DNA of 64,000 nucleotides, from contig BNCN01000010.1 in assembly GCA_014656495.1 (NCBI GenBank), positions 62,001 through 126,000 of the forward strand. The letters run 5' to 3'. Position 1 is the first letter of the stretch. The number at the start of each line of letters is the position of its first letter. Position numbers and translations under genes: made by a program. Source of the DNA: Comamonas sp. KCTC 72670. Lineage in GTDB: Bacteria > Myxococcota > Myxococcia > Myxococcales > Myxococcaceae. The notes under the pieces are model-generated. The model did not search any database. It saw nothing but the letters and a program-made list of their open reading frames with translations, and was not told the origin of the DNA. This document shows, piece after piece, positions 8,206-17,387 of the stretch.

Positions 8206-9471
8206 TCAGCTCCCTGGGGCCGCCGTCGTCGACGGCGCGGGAGGCGTCACCGCGGGCCCCCAGCGGGCTGGCCCCACGGGTGCGCTGCCATCTCGCAGTC
8301 GCCCGGCCTTGGCGGGACGAAGCGCCCTTCCCCGCGAGTCCAGCACGTCATCACCCTCCGCCACCTGCCCAAGGACCTTGCCCGCGCCCAGGTCGACGAG
8401 CCAGCCCCTGTGGAGAATCAGATCGCCGGCGCGGCTCCTGGCCTGGGTGCTTGCCATGCCCACCTCGTGTTTTTCGCCGGTGGCCATGTTCCACAACCAC
8501 AATCGCTCGTCCTGGCGCCGCTCCGCCGAGTCGCCCCGTGGGACGTCTTCGGTCAGCAGGACATTCGTGCCCACGGCGTGCACCCACTTCGCGCCCGCGA
8601 TGGGCAGGGGCACCACGGTGCGCCGCTCCAAGTCCACGACGATGTCCGCCTGCGCTTTCGTCGCGAGCGAGACGGCGGGCACCGACCACAGCGCCCCTTC
8701 GCCATTGATGCGCTCCATTGCTTCCCCCGGATTGAGCACTGCCCAGTCCAGGGCCTGGTGGATGGATGCCCCATGAAGCGCGAGCGGCCAGGGCGCGTCT
8801 GCGTCAGGTGCCTTGCATGCGACCAGGAGCTGACGACTCGCGGCGTCCCCGCCGAGGACCTGCCCGTCGCACCTCGCGGGGACCCACTCCTCGCGGTTAC
8901 CCCGTGCATCCTGGGCGACGATGGCGCCATCCGGCAGCTTTCGCAGCAGGTGGTCCCCCAAGGGGACGAGGATGTCATCGCCTTCGACGGAGGACACACC
9001 TTCCAGAGGATGGTAGCGGCGCACGGGCCGGTCACCCGTCCATCCACGCTGGGAGCTGACCATCACGGGACCTCGGCACAAGGCGGAGGCCAGGGTCGTG
9101 CGAGGCTCGGGCCACGTCAGCTTGCCGTTGCCGTCGGTGTCGGTGGTCACCACGTCGAAGGCGGCCCAGCGTCCGGCATCGTCGAGGATGGCCTGCCCGA
9201 TCCACCCCTCCCCCGCGGAGACGAGGCGCTCATCCCCCTTCGCCATGTCACGCAGCACCACCTCGGTGGCGGTTTCTCCCGTCGGCCGGAGGTAGAGCAG
9301 CCGGGAGCCGTCACGGGAGAAGCTGGCCCGCAGGGGCGGACGGGGCGACCTGTTGGGGGAATGCGGCCCGGCGCTCAATAGCTGGTCCTGGCCCGTGGTG
9401 GTGTCGAGCAGGCGCAGCGCGCCGTCGCGCAACAGCACGAGGTACCGCCCGGCCGGGTCCGACGCGAGCAA
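8206..9471 (-). CDS. Beta-propeller-like (TolB/WD-type) protein with an unclear start
   Basis: Repeated short beta-blade sequences (ASDPAGRYLVLLRDGALRLLD, SFSRDGSRLLYLR, LDDAGRWAAFDVV, RLWLWNMATGEKHEVG) indicate a propeller; the C-terminal ~40 residues are Ala/Pro-rich. The only standard start in frame is TTG at 9471 without a ribosome site. The frame stays open, and looks coding, for 34 further codons up to 9576, where an in-frame TGA ends the upstream barrel gene. Initiation at a CTG, reinitiation after the upstream stop, or loss of the true 5' end are all possible. Function unknown. Confidence 0.6.
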   Translation of the reverse strand: MLASDPAGRYLVLLRDGALRLLDTTTGQDQLLSAGPHSPNRSPRPPLRASFSRDGSRLLYLRPTGETATEVVLRDMAKGDERLVSAGEGWIGQAILDDAGRWAAFDVVTTDTDGNGKLTWPEPRTTLASALCRGPVMVSSQRGWTGDRPVRRYHPLEGVSSVEGDDILVPLGDHLLRKLPDGAIVAQDARGNREEWVPARCDGQVLGGDAASRQLLVACKAPDADAPWPLALHGASIHQALDWAVLNPGEAMERINGEGALWSVPAVSLATKAQADIVVDLERRTVVPLPIAGAKWVHAVGTNVLLTEDVPRGDSAERRQDERLWLWNMATGEKHEVGMASTQARSRAGDLILHRGWLVDLGAGKVLGQVAEGDDVLDSRGRALRPAKAGRLRDGSAPVGPARWGPAVTPPAPSTTAAPGS

Positions 9472-9573
9472 CTCGTCGATGGCGAGGCCCGGCCCTGGCG
9501 CCAGGAAGAGATACGGGCGCAGGGCATCGCTTGCACGTTCGCCACCGTGGCCGCTGCCACCGTGATAGCTGGG

Positions 9574-10818
9574 TCAGTGCCAGGTGCCCACGCCGAAGCC
9601 CCAGCCCAGGTATTGGCGGGACACGTCGGCGAAGCCGCTGATGCGCCACGACGTGTCGGGAGACATCAATCCGAAGACGGACCACTGGAACAGCCGCACC
9701 TCCGCGCTGACGGTGCCGTGCAGACGAGGCCCAACGGTGTCGAAGCGGCTCGGCTCCAGGTAGCTGCCGGCGCGCAGTTGCAGCCGGTTCTCGATGGGCT
9801 CCAGCTCCGCGCCGAGGCGAGGCGAAATCGAGAGACGCCTCCCCGAGCGTTCCACCCGCTGCGACAGGAACGCGTCGAAGCCGATGGCATTCGACACGGC
9901 ACCACTGATCAACACCGAGCCCGTCAGCAGCAGCTTCGAGCGCGGCAGTTCCTTGAAACGCTCCGCGCGGTCCGGTCCCCACGGAATCTGAAGCGGGCGG
10001 GCTCCGAACTGCCACGCGACCCCCGCTTCAATCTCCCAGGGGAGCCTGACGGAGGCCGGCAGGTAGAGGCCGGCGACCCTCACGTTGCCAGCGTCATCCG
10101 CGACGGCCGGTCCATCTGGCGTGAGGCCTCCCTTGACGGGCGCCCGGAGGGTCAGCGCGGCGCGCAGCGGCAGGTACATGGGCGTCCACAGGGCACCCGC
10201 CTCCAGGTTGGCGCCGAACATGCTGGCGAGCGCGTTGTTCGCGTCTTGAGCGGGGGTGATATCCAGGGAGACCGCGCGCAGCCCCACGCCCACGACCAGT
10301 GCTTCATCAAAGAAGTTGCGAGCGAGCTGGAGCTGGACGCGGGTCATGCCCAGGTTGAGGAGCTGCCCATTCGCGTCCTCTCCCAGGACGTAGCTCTGCA
10401 CCGACGCGACGGCGCCCAGCCCCCAGGGCCCCCACTGGATGAGTCCCCCCAACTGGGCGAAGACGAACTCGTCCTTGGCGAAGCCCACCGAGCCATTGTT
10501 GTCGAAGTCGGTGTCGCGCAATGCGCTGGGAAAGGTGAAGGCCAGCGACACGTCATAGTCCACGTGCTTGGACGAGTAGAGCGAGCGCACGGCCGCGGCA
10601 GCGGTGTTGACGCTGAGGCCCTCGACGCCCTCGGCGATGGGCGCATAGGCGCCGGCCAGGCCCGTCACCCGCACCGGCGCCAGCACCGGCCCCTGGTACA
10701 CATCGATGGCGTAGTTCGAGCCGGTCAGCGGCGGGTTGTCCGCGAGCGCTCCCCCACTGAAGGCCAGCACGGCCAAGGTGATGAACCCGACGAGGTGAGA
10801 CGCGCGAGGAGGGAGCAT
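9574..10818 (-). CDS. Probable outer-membrane beta-barrel protein
   Basis: 414 residues from ATG 10818, chosen because a signal peptide begins there (LVGFITLAVLAFSGGALAD); the open frame extends further to 10947 without one. The body is a series of amphipathic strands ending in aromatic residues (YDVSLAFTF, VQLQLARNFF, RLFQWSVFGLM), and the protein ends WGFGVGTWH, typical of barrels. An EF-hand-like stretch DTDFDNNGSVGFAKDEF may bind calcium. It is followed in the same frame by the propeller gene, separated only by this stop codon. No family name could be given. Confidence 0.65.
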   Translation of the reverse strand: MLPPRASHLVGFITLAVLAFSGGALADNPPLTGSNYAIDVYQGPVLAPVRVTGLAGAYAPIAEGVEGLSVNTAAAAVRSLYSSKHVDYDVSLAFTFPSALRDTDFDNNGSVGFAKDEFVFAQLGGLIQWGPWGLGAVASVQSYVLGEDANGQLLNLGMTRVQLQLARNFFDEALVVGVGLRAVSLDITPAQDANNALASMFGANLEAGALWTPMYLPLRAALTLRAPVKGGLTPDGPAVADDAGNVRVAGLYLPASVRLPWEIEAGVAWQFGARPLQIPWGPDRAERFKELPRSKLLLTGSVLISGAVSNAIGFDAFLSQRVERSGRRLSISPRLGAELEPIENRLQLRAGSYLEPSRFDTVGPRLHGTVSAEVRLFQWSVFGLMSPDTSWRISGFADVSRQYLGWGFGVGTWH

Positions 10819-10836
10819 GGACGTACAGGGACCGTC

Positions 10837-11112
10837 TTGTTTTACGAGACCAACAACCACACCGGCGATAGATTCAGCGCGGCGGTGACTCCCAACCCCA
10901 TCGTTCCGTCGAGCAATCCCATCCTCATCCCGGATGAGTCCTCCCACCGGATTGGCCTGGCGGGTTGGAAGAACGACGAGGCTCGCTCGATGAAGATCTT
11001 CCGGTGGCCTGCTGGAGTCCGCGTTCGCGTCTGCGACAGCCCCAATTGCGAGACCAATGGCGATTGGACTGACGGCAAGGGGGCCAAGCTCCTCATTGAA
11101 GCGAATCCGTAG
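10837..11112 (+). pseudogene. Truncated remnant of an unidentified gene
   Basis: About 90 codons with natural-looking protein composition (YETNNHTGDRF, GWKNDEARSMKIFRWPAG, VRVCDSPNCETNGDW) and lower GC than neighbouring genes, ending in TAG at 11110. No start codon with a ribosome site exists in this frame before the coding signal begins, 18 bases from the divergent barrel gene. The two close cysteines and aromatic residues suggest the end of a small secreted beta protein. Most likely a 5'-truncated gene. Confidence 0.4.
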
Positions 11113-11192
11113 CCCACATCAGGGGGGGCGGCACCGGCTCCGTGGGAGCGCCTCGAGAACACGTGGGGCCCCGAAAGCGGCCCTGGCGAAGG

Positions 11193-12614
11193 CTACGCCT
11201 GAAACAACTGGGTGAGCTTCGCGATGGCGCCAGGAAGGCCCCGCACGCGCAGCCGGCTGCCGCTCTCGTCGTAGGCCTGAGCCACGACCGTGGTGTGCTC
11301 GTACACCTCCCGGATGTGCGCCTGCCGGGCGTAGGGAATCACCAGGTCCGCCTCCACCATCGAGGACTCGAAGAAGGCGATGATGTTCTTGCGCAGCATC
11401 GCCACGTCGTCCGGCAGGTGCGCTGAGAGCATCAGGGCGTCCGGGTGCTGCGCGAGCAGCGCGTCCTTCTCGGCGGCGTCCAACCGGTCCGCCTTGTTGA
11501 AGACCAGCTTGCTCGGCACGGCATCCGCGCCAATGTCCCTGAGCACCGTGCGGGTGACTTCCAGCTGCGAGGCCCACGTGGGGTCCGACGCATCCACGAC
11601 ATAAAGCAGCAGTGACGCTTCCAGGGCCTCGTCCAGCGTGGAGCGGAAGGACGCGACCAGGTCGTGCGGCAGCTTCTGGATGAAGCCCACCGTGTCGGAG
11701 ACCAGGATGCGCGGGCGGGTCTCCGGCTGCATCGCGCGCACCGTGGTGTCGAGCGTGGCGAAGAGCTGGTCCGCGACCAACACCGTGCTGCCCGTCAACG
11801 CACGCATCAGCGACGATTTGCCCGCGTTCGTGTAGCCCACCAGCGCCACCCGGAGCAGGTCCCTTCGCGCGGAGCGGCGGTGCTCCTGGTCCTTCTGGAT
11901 GGCCGCCAATCCCTCGCGCAGCTCCGCCAGCCGGTCACGAATCTTGCGGCGGTCCAGCTCCAGCGCCGAGTCGCCCGAGCCACGCCCCTGCTGGCGCTCG
12001 CGGCCTCCGGTGGACTCACGCATCCGGGGGGCCAGGTAGTTGAGCCGGGCGATCTCCACCTGCATCCGCGCTTCATGGCTCTTCGCGTGCCGGTGGAAGA
12101 TGTCGACAATTACGCCCGCGCGGTCCAGCACCATCGCGCCCGTGGCCTTCTCCAGGTTGCGCAGCTGGCCGGGCGACAGCTCATGGTCCACGACCACCAC
12201 GGTGGGCCGGGGCCCCGCCGTAACGTCTTCCTCCGAAGACGGCGGCAGCGCGTCCTCCTGCTCCACGTCATCGGACTCGTCCTCGACGGCCGCGTCCTCG
12301 GACTCCGCCTCCACATTGGCGGCGGCCTCCCACTTCTCGCGGGCCTTCGACATCCGGTCGCTCGCCCCGGACGTCAGCACACCCGAGCCGCCCGTGAGGG
12401 CCGCCAGCTCCTTGAGCTTGCCCGTCCCCAGCACCGTGCCCGTGGCCAGCCGCGTCCGCTTCTGGGACACCGTCGCCACGGTGTCATACCCCAGGGTGTG
12501 CACCAGCCGGCGCAGCTCCGCGAGGTCCGCCGCGTGCTCGACGTCGGAGACGCCCGGGAGCTGGACACCGACGAGGACGGCACGCAGACGGTCAGGGTGG
12601 GTGGATATCGCCAT
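11193..12614 (-). CDS. hflX: GTPase HflX
   Basis: 473 residues from ATG 12614. The G domain has G1 GYTNAGKSS (near residue 256), G3 DTVGF and G4 NKAD. Upstream are the HflX N-terminal domain (HTLGYDTVATVSQKR, GTGKLKEL) and the glycine-rich linker helices (QVEIARLNYLAPR...). HflX splits stalled or hibernating ribosomes. Odd feature: an acidic low-complexity insert of about 45 residues (ESEDAAVEDESDDVEQED) lies inside the N-terminal domain, between GTGKLKELAAL and TVVVVDHELSPGQ, where short HflX proteins have a tight loop. Confidence 0.93.
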   Translation of the reverse strand: MAISTHPDRLRAVLVGVQLPGVSDVEHAADLAELRRLVHTLGYDTVATVSQKRTRLATGTVLGTGKLKELAALTGGSGVLTSGASDRMSKAREKWEAAANVEAESEDAAVEDESDDVEQEDALPPSSEEDVTAGPRPTVVVVDHELSPGQLRNLEKATGAMVLDRAGVIVDIFHRHAKSHEARMQVEIARLNYLAPRMRESTGGRERQQGRGSGDSALELDRRKIRDRLAELREGLAAIQKDQEHRRSARRDLLRVALVGYTNAGKSSLMRALTGSTVLVADQLFATLDTTVRAMQPETRPRILVSDTVGFIQKLPHDLVASFRSTLDEALEASLLLYVVDASDPTWASQLEVTRTVLRDIGADAVPSKLVFNKADRLDAAEKDALLAQHPDALMLSAHLPDDVAMLRKNIIAFFESSMVEADLVIPYARQAHIREVYEHTTVVAQAYDESGSRLRVRGLPGAIAKLTQLFQA

Positions 12615-12848
12615 GCGCAGGCTCGTAGCACGTCTGCCCGTTCCGTGACGGGGCGAGTCCACCTCCTCGCCCTCCCGCGGGGGCTGGACGACACCTCGCC
12701 CGGATGGAGAGGGAGCAAGGCCCATCAGCGCGCCCCAGGTCCCCCGGATGCAGCGTCCCTTCCTCTCTGAAACCGGAGGCCAAAGCCGGTAACGTGCCCG
12801 AAGCTCCGCGAGGCCCCTGCCCCGCGTCCTGAACCGGAGGAGCCCCCC

Positions 12849-13757
12849 GTGCGCCGTGACGTCGCCGTCCTGCTGGAGAACGCCCCAACGCGGCGCCGGG
12901 CGCTGTCAGAAGCGGCGTTCGTGTTCCTCGCCGTCCTCGGCCCCTCGTCGGCGGGCCCCGCGGGCCGGGTCATCCTGGCCGTGCTCGTGCTCGTGCTGCT
13001 CGCCTGGGGACTCGCCCTACTGCGCCCGTGGGAGCCCTCTCGCGCGGGGGGCTGGCTGGGCATCCTGGGGCTCCTGATGGCGCTGGGCGGCACGGGCGCG
13101 AGCGCCTGGTTCGCCACCGCGGCGGAGCTGGAGAAGGGCTTCTCCCTCTCCATGGCGCCCCTGTGCGTCCGGGCCCTGGGGATGATCCTCCTGGTGGCGG
13201 TGCTGGTTTGGCGCGACGGCCAGCGCCCCGCCCAACTGGGACTGGCGCGCGAGGGCTGGGCGAAGGAGCTGCTGCTCGGAGTGCCCGTGCTGGTCGGCAC
13301 CTACGTGGTGCACCTCACCGCGTCGCTGCCCGTCGCGGCCATCGCCGTGGCGTTGAAGCTGGCCGGCAAGGAGATGCTGGCGCGCAAGGGCATGGCCACC
13401 GCGCTCATGGACACCGGACTGGGCGTGCCCGCCTTCGCGGCCATCATGGTGCTGGTGACCGGCTTCGAGGAGTTCGTCTTCCGGGGCTTCCTCGTGCCCC
13501 GCCTGCGCGTGGTGCTGGGCCGCTGGATGCCCGCGGTGCTGGTCGCGGCCGCGCTGTTCGCGGTGGGCCACTTCTATGAGGGCACGCTCGCCGTCTTCCA
13601 GACCTTCGTGATGGGGGCCTGGTTCGGGTGCGTCTTCTGGTTCCGGGGGCGCCTGCTGCCCCTGGTGGTCGCGCACGCGGCCTTCAACACCATCAGCTTC
13701 ATGCTGGTGATGTGGTTGTCGAAGTCAGGCTTCCTGGACAGGCTGCCGTCGCCTTGA
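12849..13757 (+). CDS. CPBP-family intramembrane protease (CAAX/Abi type)
   Basis: 302 residues, GTG start preceded by GGAGGAG. About eight hydrophobic helices. The family's three conserved motifs are present: EEFVFRG (residues ~207-213), GHFYEG (~240) and HAAFN (~276), which supply the Glu and His residues of the metal-type active site. Relatives trim prenylated or bacteriocin-type peptides or act in stress signalling; the substrate here is unknown. It precedes the pseudouridine synthase gene on the same strand by 58 bases. Confidence 0.88.
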   Translation: MRRDVAVLLENAPTRRRALSEAAFVFLAVLGPSSAGPAGRVILAVLVLVLLAWGLALLRPWEPSRAGGWLGILGLLMALGGTGASAWFATAAELEKGFSLSMAPLCVRALGMILLVAVLVWRDGQRPAQLGLAREGWAKELLLGVPVLVGTYVVHLTASLPVAAIAVALKLAGKEMLARKGMATALMDTGLGVPAFAAIMVLVTGFEEFVFRGFLVPRLRVVLGRWMPAVLVAAALFAVGHFYEGTLAVFQTFVMGAWFGCVFWFRGRLLPLVVAHAAFNTISFMLVMWLSKSGFLDRLPSP

Positions 13758-13815
13758 CGGTGGGCCCGACGCGGAGCGCCTCCCCCCGTGGGCCCACGCG
13801 GTGTAGGGTGCGCGC

Positions 13816-14721
13816 GTGCTGCTCAACGACGGCTACGTGTATCGCGAGAAGCTCGGACGCCGGCCGGGCAGCAGCGCGCTCGCCCACCTGACGGACAAGT
13901 ACCGGCACTCCTCGGAGGAGGAGTGGCGAGCCCGCTTCGCTCGGGGCGAGGTGCGACTCGACGACGTCATCGCTGACGGCTCGGAGCCGCTGAGGCCGGG
14001 CCAGTGGCTGTGCTGGCACCGCCCGCCGTGGGAAGAGCCGGACGCGCCGCGGTCCTTCGAGCTCGTTGACGAGGACACCGAGCTGGTCGTCGTGGTGAAG
14101 CCGAGCGGACTGCCGACCCTGCCCTCGGGTGGCTTCCTGAAGAACACCCTGCTCACCCTCGTCCAGGCCCGCTGGCCCGAGGCGGTCCCCATGCACCGGC
14201 TGGGGCGCGCGACGTCGGGCCTGGTGCTCTTCACCCGCACTCGCGACGCCGCCGCGAGACTGGCGAGCGATTGGCGCGAGGGCCGCGTGCACAAGCGCTA
14301 TCGCGCGCTCTCCCAGGGACTCGCCGCCCAGGAGGCCTACGACATCCACGCGCCCATCGGGTTGGTGCCCCATCCCCGGCTGGGCGAGGTCCATGGTGCC
14401 ACCCCGCGGGGAAAGCCCTCACACAGCACGGCCCGGGTGCTGGAGCGGCGCAGCGAGCACACCCTCTTCGAGGTGGACATCCACACCGGGCGCTCCGAGC
14501 AGATCCGCATCCACCTCGCCTTCATCGGCCACCCGCTCGTGGGCGACCCGCTCTTCGCCGCGGGCGGCCTGCCGCTGGCGGAGGACCCCGGTCTGCCGGG
14601 AGACGGTGGCTACCTGCTGCACGCGGAGTCGCTCACCTTCCAGCATCCCCGCTCGGGCGAGCGCGTTCAGCTTCAGGCGCCACCTCCGCTCGAGCTCCGC
14701 GTCCAGCACGCCCGGCGGTAG
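13816..14721 (+). CDS. RluA-family pseudouridine synthase with an altered catalytic motif
   Basis: 301 residues, GTG start. The RluA fold is clear: [16 protein letters not shown], the central H-R-L-x-R-x-T-S-G motif at 127-135, [34 protein letters not shown]. The family converts uridine in rRNA or tRNA to pseudouridine using an invariant aspartate in HRLDxxTSG. Here that position is Gly130 (codon ggg, HRLGRATSG), so either another residue serves or the protein lost classical activity. The N-terminal ~60 residues resemble an S4-like RNA-binding segment. Confidence 0.85.
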   Translation: MLLNDGYVYREKLGRRPGSSALAHLTDKYRHSSEEEWRARFARGEVRLDDVIADGSEPLRPGQWLCWHRPPWEEPDAPRSFELVDEDTELVVVVKPSGLPTLPSGGFLKNTLLTLVQARWPEAVPMHRLGRATSGLVLFTRTRDAAARLASDWREGRVHKRYRALSQGLAAQEAYDIHAPIGLVPHPRLGEVHGATPRGKPSHSTARVLERRSEHTLFEVDIHTGRSEQIRIHLAFIGHPLVGDPLFAAGGLPLAEDPGLPGDGGYLLHAESLTFQHPRSGERVQLQAPPPLELRVQHARR

Positions 14722-14855
14722 CGCCCACGCACGTCGTTCGAGCCACGCGAACGCACCGCACCATGAAACTTCCAAGAAGACTGTGATAGCAAGCATGCTC
14801 TCGCAGTGAAGCCGCGCATGGCCAGCGCTCTCGCTGGCCACGGCCTCTGAACACC

Positions 14856-17099
14856 ATGTCCCCATTCATGTCATTCCCCATCGCGCCTCTCCCGGGTGCG
14901 CCCGCTCGCGACATTGTGTGCCGCTGGGTCATCACCAGCTTGATGTCTTTGCTGGTGGCTTGTGGTTCCCAGGCCGTCGAACACGCGCCCCCGCCGGAAC
15001 CCATTTCATCCAACGCGCGGGAAATCGTCGGCGGTGTCAACACGACCATCGACGACAACCCCTGGCAGGTGTTCCTGAAGGATGCACAAGGAAGGGCCTT
15101 CTGCAGTGGCTCAATCCTCGATGAGCGGTGGATTCTCACCGCGGCGCACTGCTTGTACGACGACGATGGCAATTACGAACTCCCCTACCTCGTGGTGGCG
15201 GGCCGTACCCACCAGAGCGAAACCTCCCAGGGACAGGCCCGACTGGTTTACGACGCCATTCCCTATCCCGCCTACAGCCCGCTCCGGAAAGACAAGGACG
15301 TGGCGCTGCTTTACCTGACCACGCCGCTTGACTTCAGCACACCCACCGTCAAGCCCATCTCCATCGCAACGGACGTCGATGAATCCTCGCGAGTCATGGC
15401 CCCAGGCGTCGTCGCGCGTGCAGCGGGCTGGGGCAGGGTCTCCGACGGAGGGATTTTTTCCGACACCCTGCGGGCCGCGGACCTGATCATTCAGAGCAAC
15501 AGCGCAGCCCAGGCGGCCTATACGCACGACATCATCACCACGGACCAGCTCGCCGCGGCCTCGCTCGGCAAAGGCATCTGCAGTGGAGACAGCGGCGGTC
15601 CGCTCACCGTTCCGTATGGCGATTCGCGCGTGCTGGTGGGCGTCACGAGCTGGGCGGCGGGCTGTGGCGACTCACGCTACCCGAGCATGTTCGCGCGCGT
15701 GTCATGGTTCGAGCCCTGGATTACCGCGACGACCCGCATCCTCTCCCCAGAGGGAACGAGGCCCGTCATCTCCCTGAGCACGGGACAGTGGAGTCACACC
15801 TACACCCTGTCCGTGCCGGCGGGCGCCAGCCACCTGACGTTCGAGTTGAGCGAGGGCACGGGTAACAGCGCCGTCTACGCGAGGCTCGGCGCGGTACCGA
15901 CCCAAGCCGTGAACCACTGTGATCCGCAGCCGAGCGGCAACGCGAAGAAGTGCACCGTCGCAACGCCGTACGCGGGGACGTACTACGTGAAGGTATTCGC
16001 CCTCTCCAACACCGTGAACGTGCGCCTCAAAGCCGGGTACCACACCCCGTTGGACTTCGGCGGAATGTGGGGCTACGTGGACGGAGGCCGGCTCGTCCCC
16101 CACCCTGGCACGGGCTCTGACACGTGCCCCGTTGGCTACAAGCCGACGCGGCTGTTGGGCTCCGAGCATGAGCCCGGCGTCGATTGGGACGTGTTCCTCT
16201 GCACCCGGCCTCGAAAGGCGGACCGTGAGCCGCTCTACGACTTTGGTGGCATGTGGGGCTACGTCCTGGGCACATTGATACCCAACCCGTATACCTTCCA
16301 GAACTCCTGCCCGACCGGGTATACGGAGCAGCGAGTCCTGGGAGAGTTCAACGTCGATTACGACGTGTACGTCTGCTACAAACTCCACGAGCCCCGGACG
16401 GCTTCGGATTTCCCATTCGGCGGCATGATGGGCCAGGTGAACAACGGCAAGGTGGCCCCCAACCCCGCGACGGGCGCCGCCTCGTGCCCATTCGGCTTTG
16501 TGAACAGGCCTGTGTCAGGGTACCCGAGCGTCGATTGGACCTTGCAGTTCTGCTACGAGCCGCCCACGCGCTGGGACTTCGGTGGCATGTGGGGCTTCGT
16601 GGATCACGGCGTGTCCGTACCCAACCCCGCGACCGGATTCACCTCGTGCCCGCTCGGCTACAAGTCCACGCAACTGCTGGGAACGCCTGGGGTTGATTGG
16701 CCCGTGTTTCTCTGCTCCCGGCCCGCCCTCACCGGCAGCGGCAACAGCCAAGCCCTCGATTTCGGCGGGATGTACAGCCGCAACAAGCGAACCGCTCCCA
16801 CCATCGAAAAGCCCAACCCCTATACGGGGGGGCAGTCATGCCCTCCCGGGTATGCGGCAACACGAATCCTGGGGAGCGCCGGCCTCGATGCAGAGCTGTT
16901 TCTCTGCCACAAGCTCCGCATGTCCAAGTCACCACCGGAGTACCCCTTCGGTGGCATGTGGGGCCAGGTGAATGGCGGCACGTACGTGCCCAATCCCTCC
17001 ACCGGCGCCATCTCATGCCCCTCCGGATACACCGCCAAGGACATGCTGGGGATCAGCGGCCTCGACTACCAATTGGCCTTCTGCTCGGCCATGAATTAG
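14856..17099 (+). CDS. Trypsin-like serine protease lipoprotein with PPC domain and six C-terminal repeats
   Basis: 747 residues. A lipoprotein signal ends in LVAC (Cys36). The mature S1 peptidase begins IVGG (residue ~57); catalytic triad His98 (TAAHC), Asp148 (DKDVALL) and Ser246 (GDSGGP). Residues ~300-390 form a pre-peptidase C-terminal-like sandwich (SVPAGASHLTFELSEGTG...GTYYVKV). The rest consists of six ~52-residue repeats with consensus FGGMWG.V..G..VPNP.TG..SCP.GY....LLG..GVDW..FLC, two cysteines each, perhaps disulphide-linked. The repeats may bind cell walls or prey surfaces. It converges on the 17388 gene. Confidence 0.88.
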   Translation: MSPFMSFPIAPLPGAPARDIVCRWVITSLMSLLVACGSQAVEHAPPPEPISSNAREIVGGVNTTIDDNPWQVFLKDAQGRAFCSGSILDERWILTAAHCLYDDDGNYELPYLVVAGRTHQSETSQGQARLVYDAIPYPAYSPLRKDKDVALLYLTTPLDFSTPTVKPISIATDVDESSRVMAPGVVARAAGWGRVSDGGIFSDTLRAADLIIQSNSAAQAAYTHDIITTDQLAAASLGKGICSGDSGGPLTVPYGDSRVLVGVTSWAAGCGDSRYPSMFARVSWFEPWITATTRILSPEGTRPVISLSTGQWSHTYTLSVPAGASHLTFELSEGTGNSAVYARLGAVPTQAVNHCDPQPSGNAKKCTVATPYAGTYYVKVFALSNTVNVRLKAGYHTPLDFGGMWGYVDGGRLVPHPGTGSDTCPVGYKPTRLLGSEHEPGVDWDVFLCTRPRKADREPLYDFGGMWGYVLGTLIPNPYTFQNSCPTGYTEQRVLGEFNVDYDVYVCYKLHEPRTASDFPFGGMMGQVNNGKVAPNPATGAASCPFGFVNRPVSGYPSVDWTLQFCYEPPTRWDFGGMWGFVDHGVSVPNPATGFTSCPLGYKSTQLLGTPGVDWPVFLCSRPALTGSGNSQALDFGGMYSRNKRTAPTIEKPNPYTGGQSCPPGYAATRILGSAGLDAELFLCHKLRMSKSPPEYPFGGMWGQVNGGTYVPNPSTGAISCPSGYTAKDMLGISGLDYQLAFCSAMN

Positions 17100-17309
17100 G
17101 CAAGGCCCGCCGCTCAGCCGCGCGTCATGCGCAGGCGCACCCCACGTCCACGGGACTGGTCTGCATGAAGGGATCCTGGGGTCCGTGGGGCGCATCGGCT
17201 CGGGGCAGCCACCCGGGGTGCCGCCATTCCTGTAGGCGTTGCGCTGGCCGTTGACCACCGGTTGCGGGGCGCGAATGGCGCCAAGCCCTCCCCGCGGCCC
17301 CGCGACCTG

Positions 17310-17344
17310 GTGACGGGAGTTCGTGCCCGGGTGACTCCCGTCAC
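17310..17344. terminator. Hairpin between convergent genes
   Basis: Perfect 11-base inverted repeat (GTGACGGGAGT at 17310-17320, complement at 17334-17344, 13-base loop) between the protease gene and the convergent lipoprotein gene. The rest of 17100-17387 shows no gene. Confidence 0.6.
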
Positions 17345-17387
17345 TTCCCCGCCACGGCTCGCACCGGGCGGGGTTCGTTCCCTGCTG

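Noticed and set aside
9547..11112. A 521-residue + strand frame across the barrel gene
   Set aside because: Only the last ~90 codons look like protein; the rest is antisense to a convincing barrel gene. The tail was kept as a remnant.
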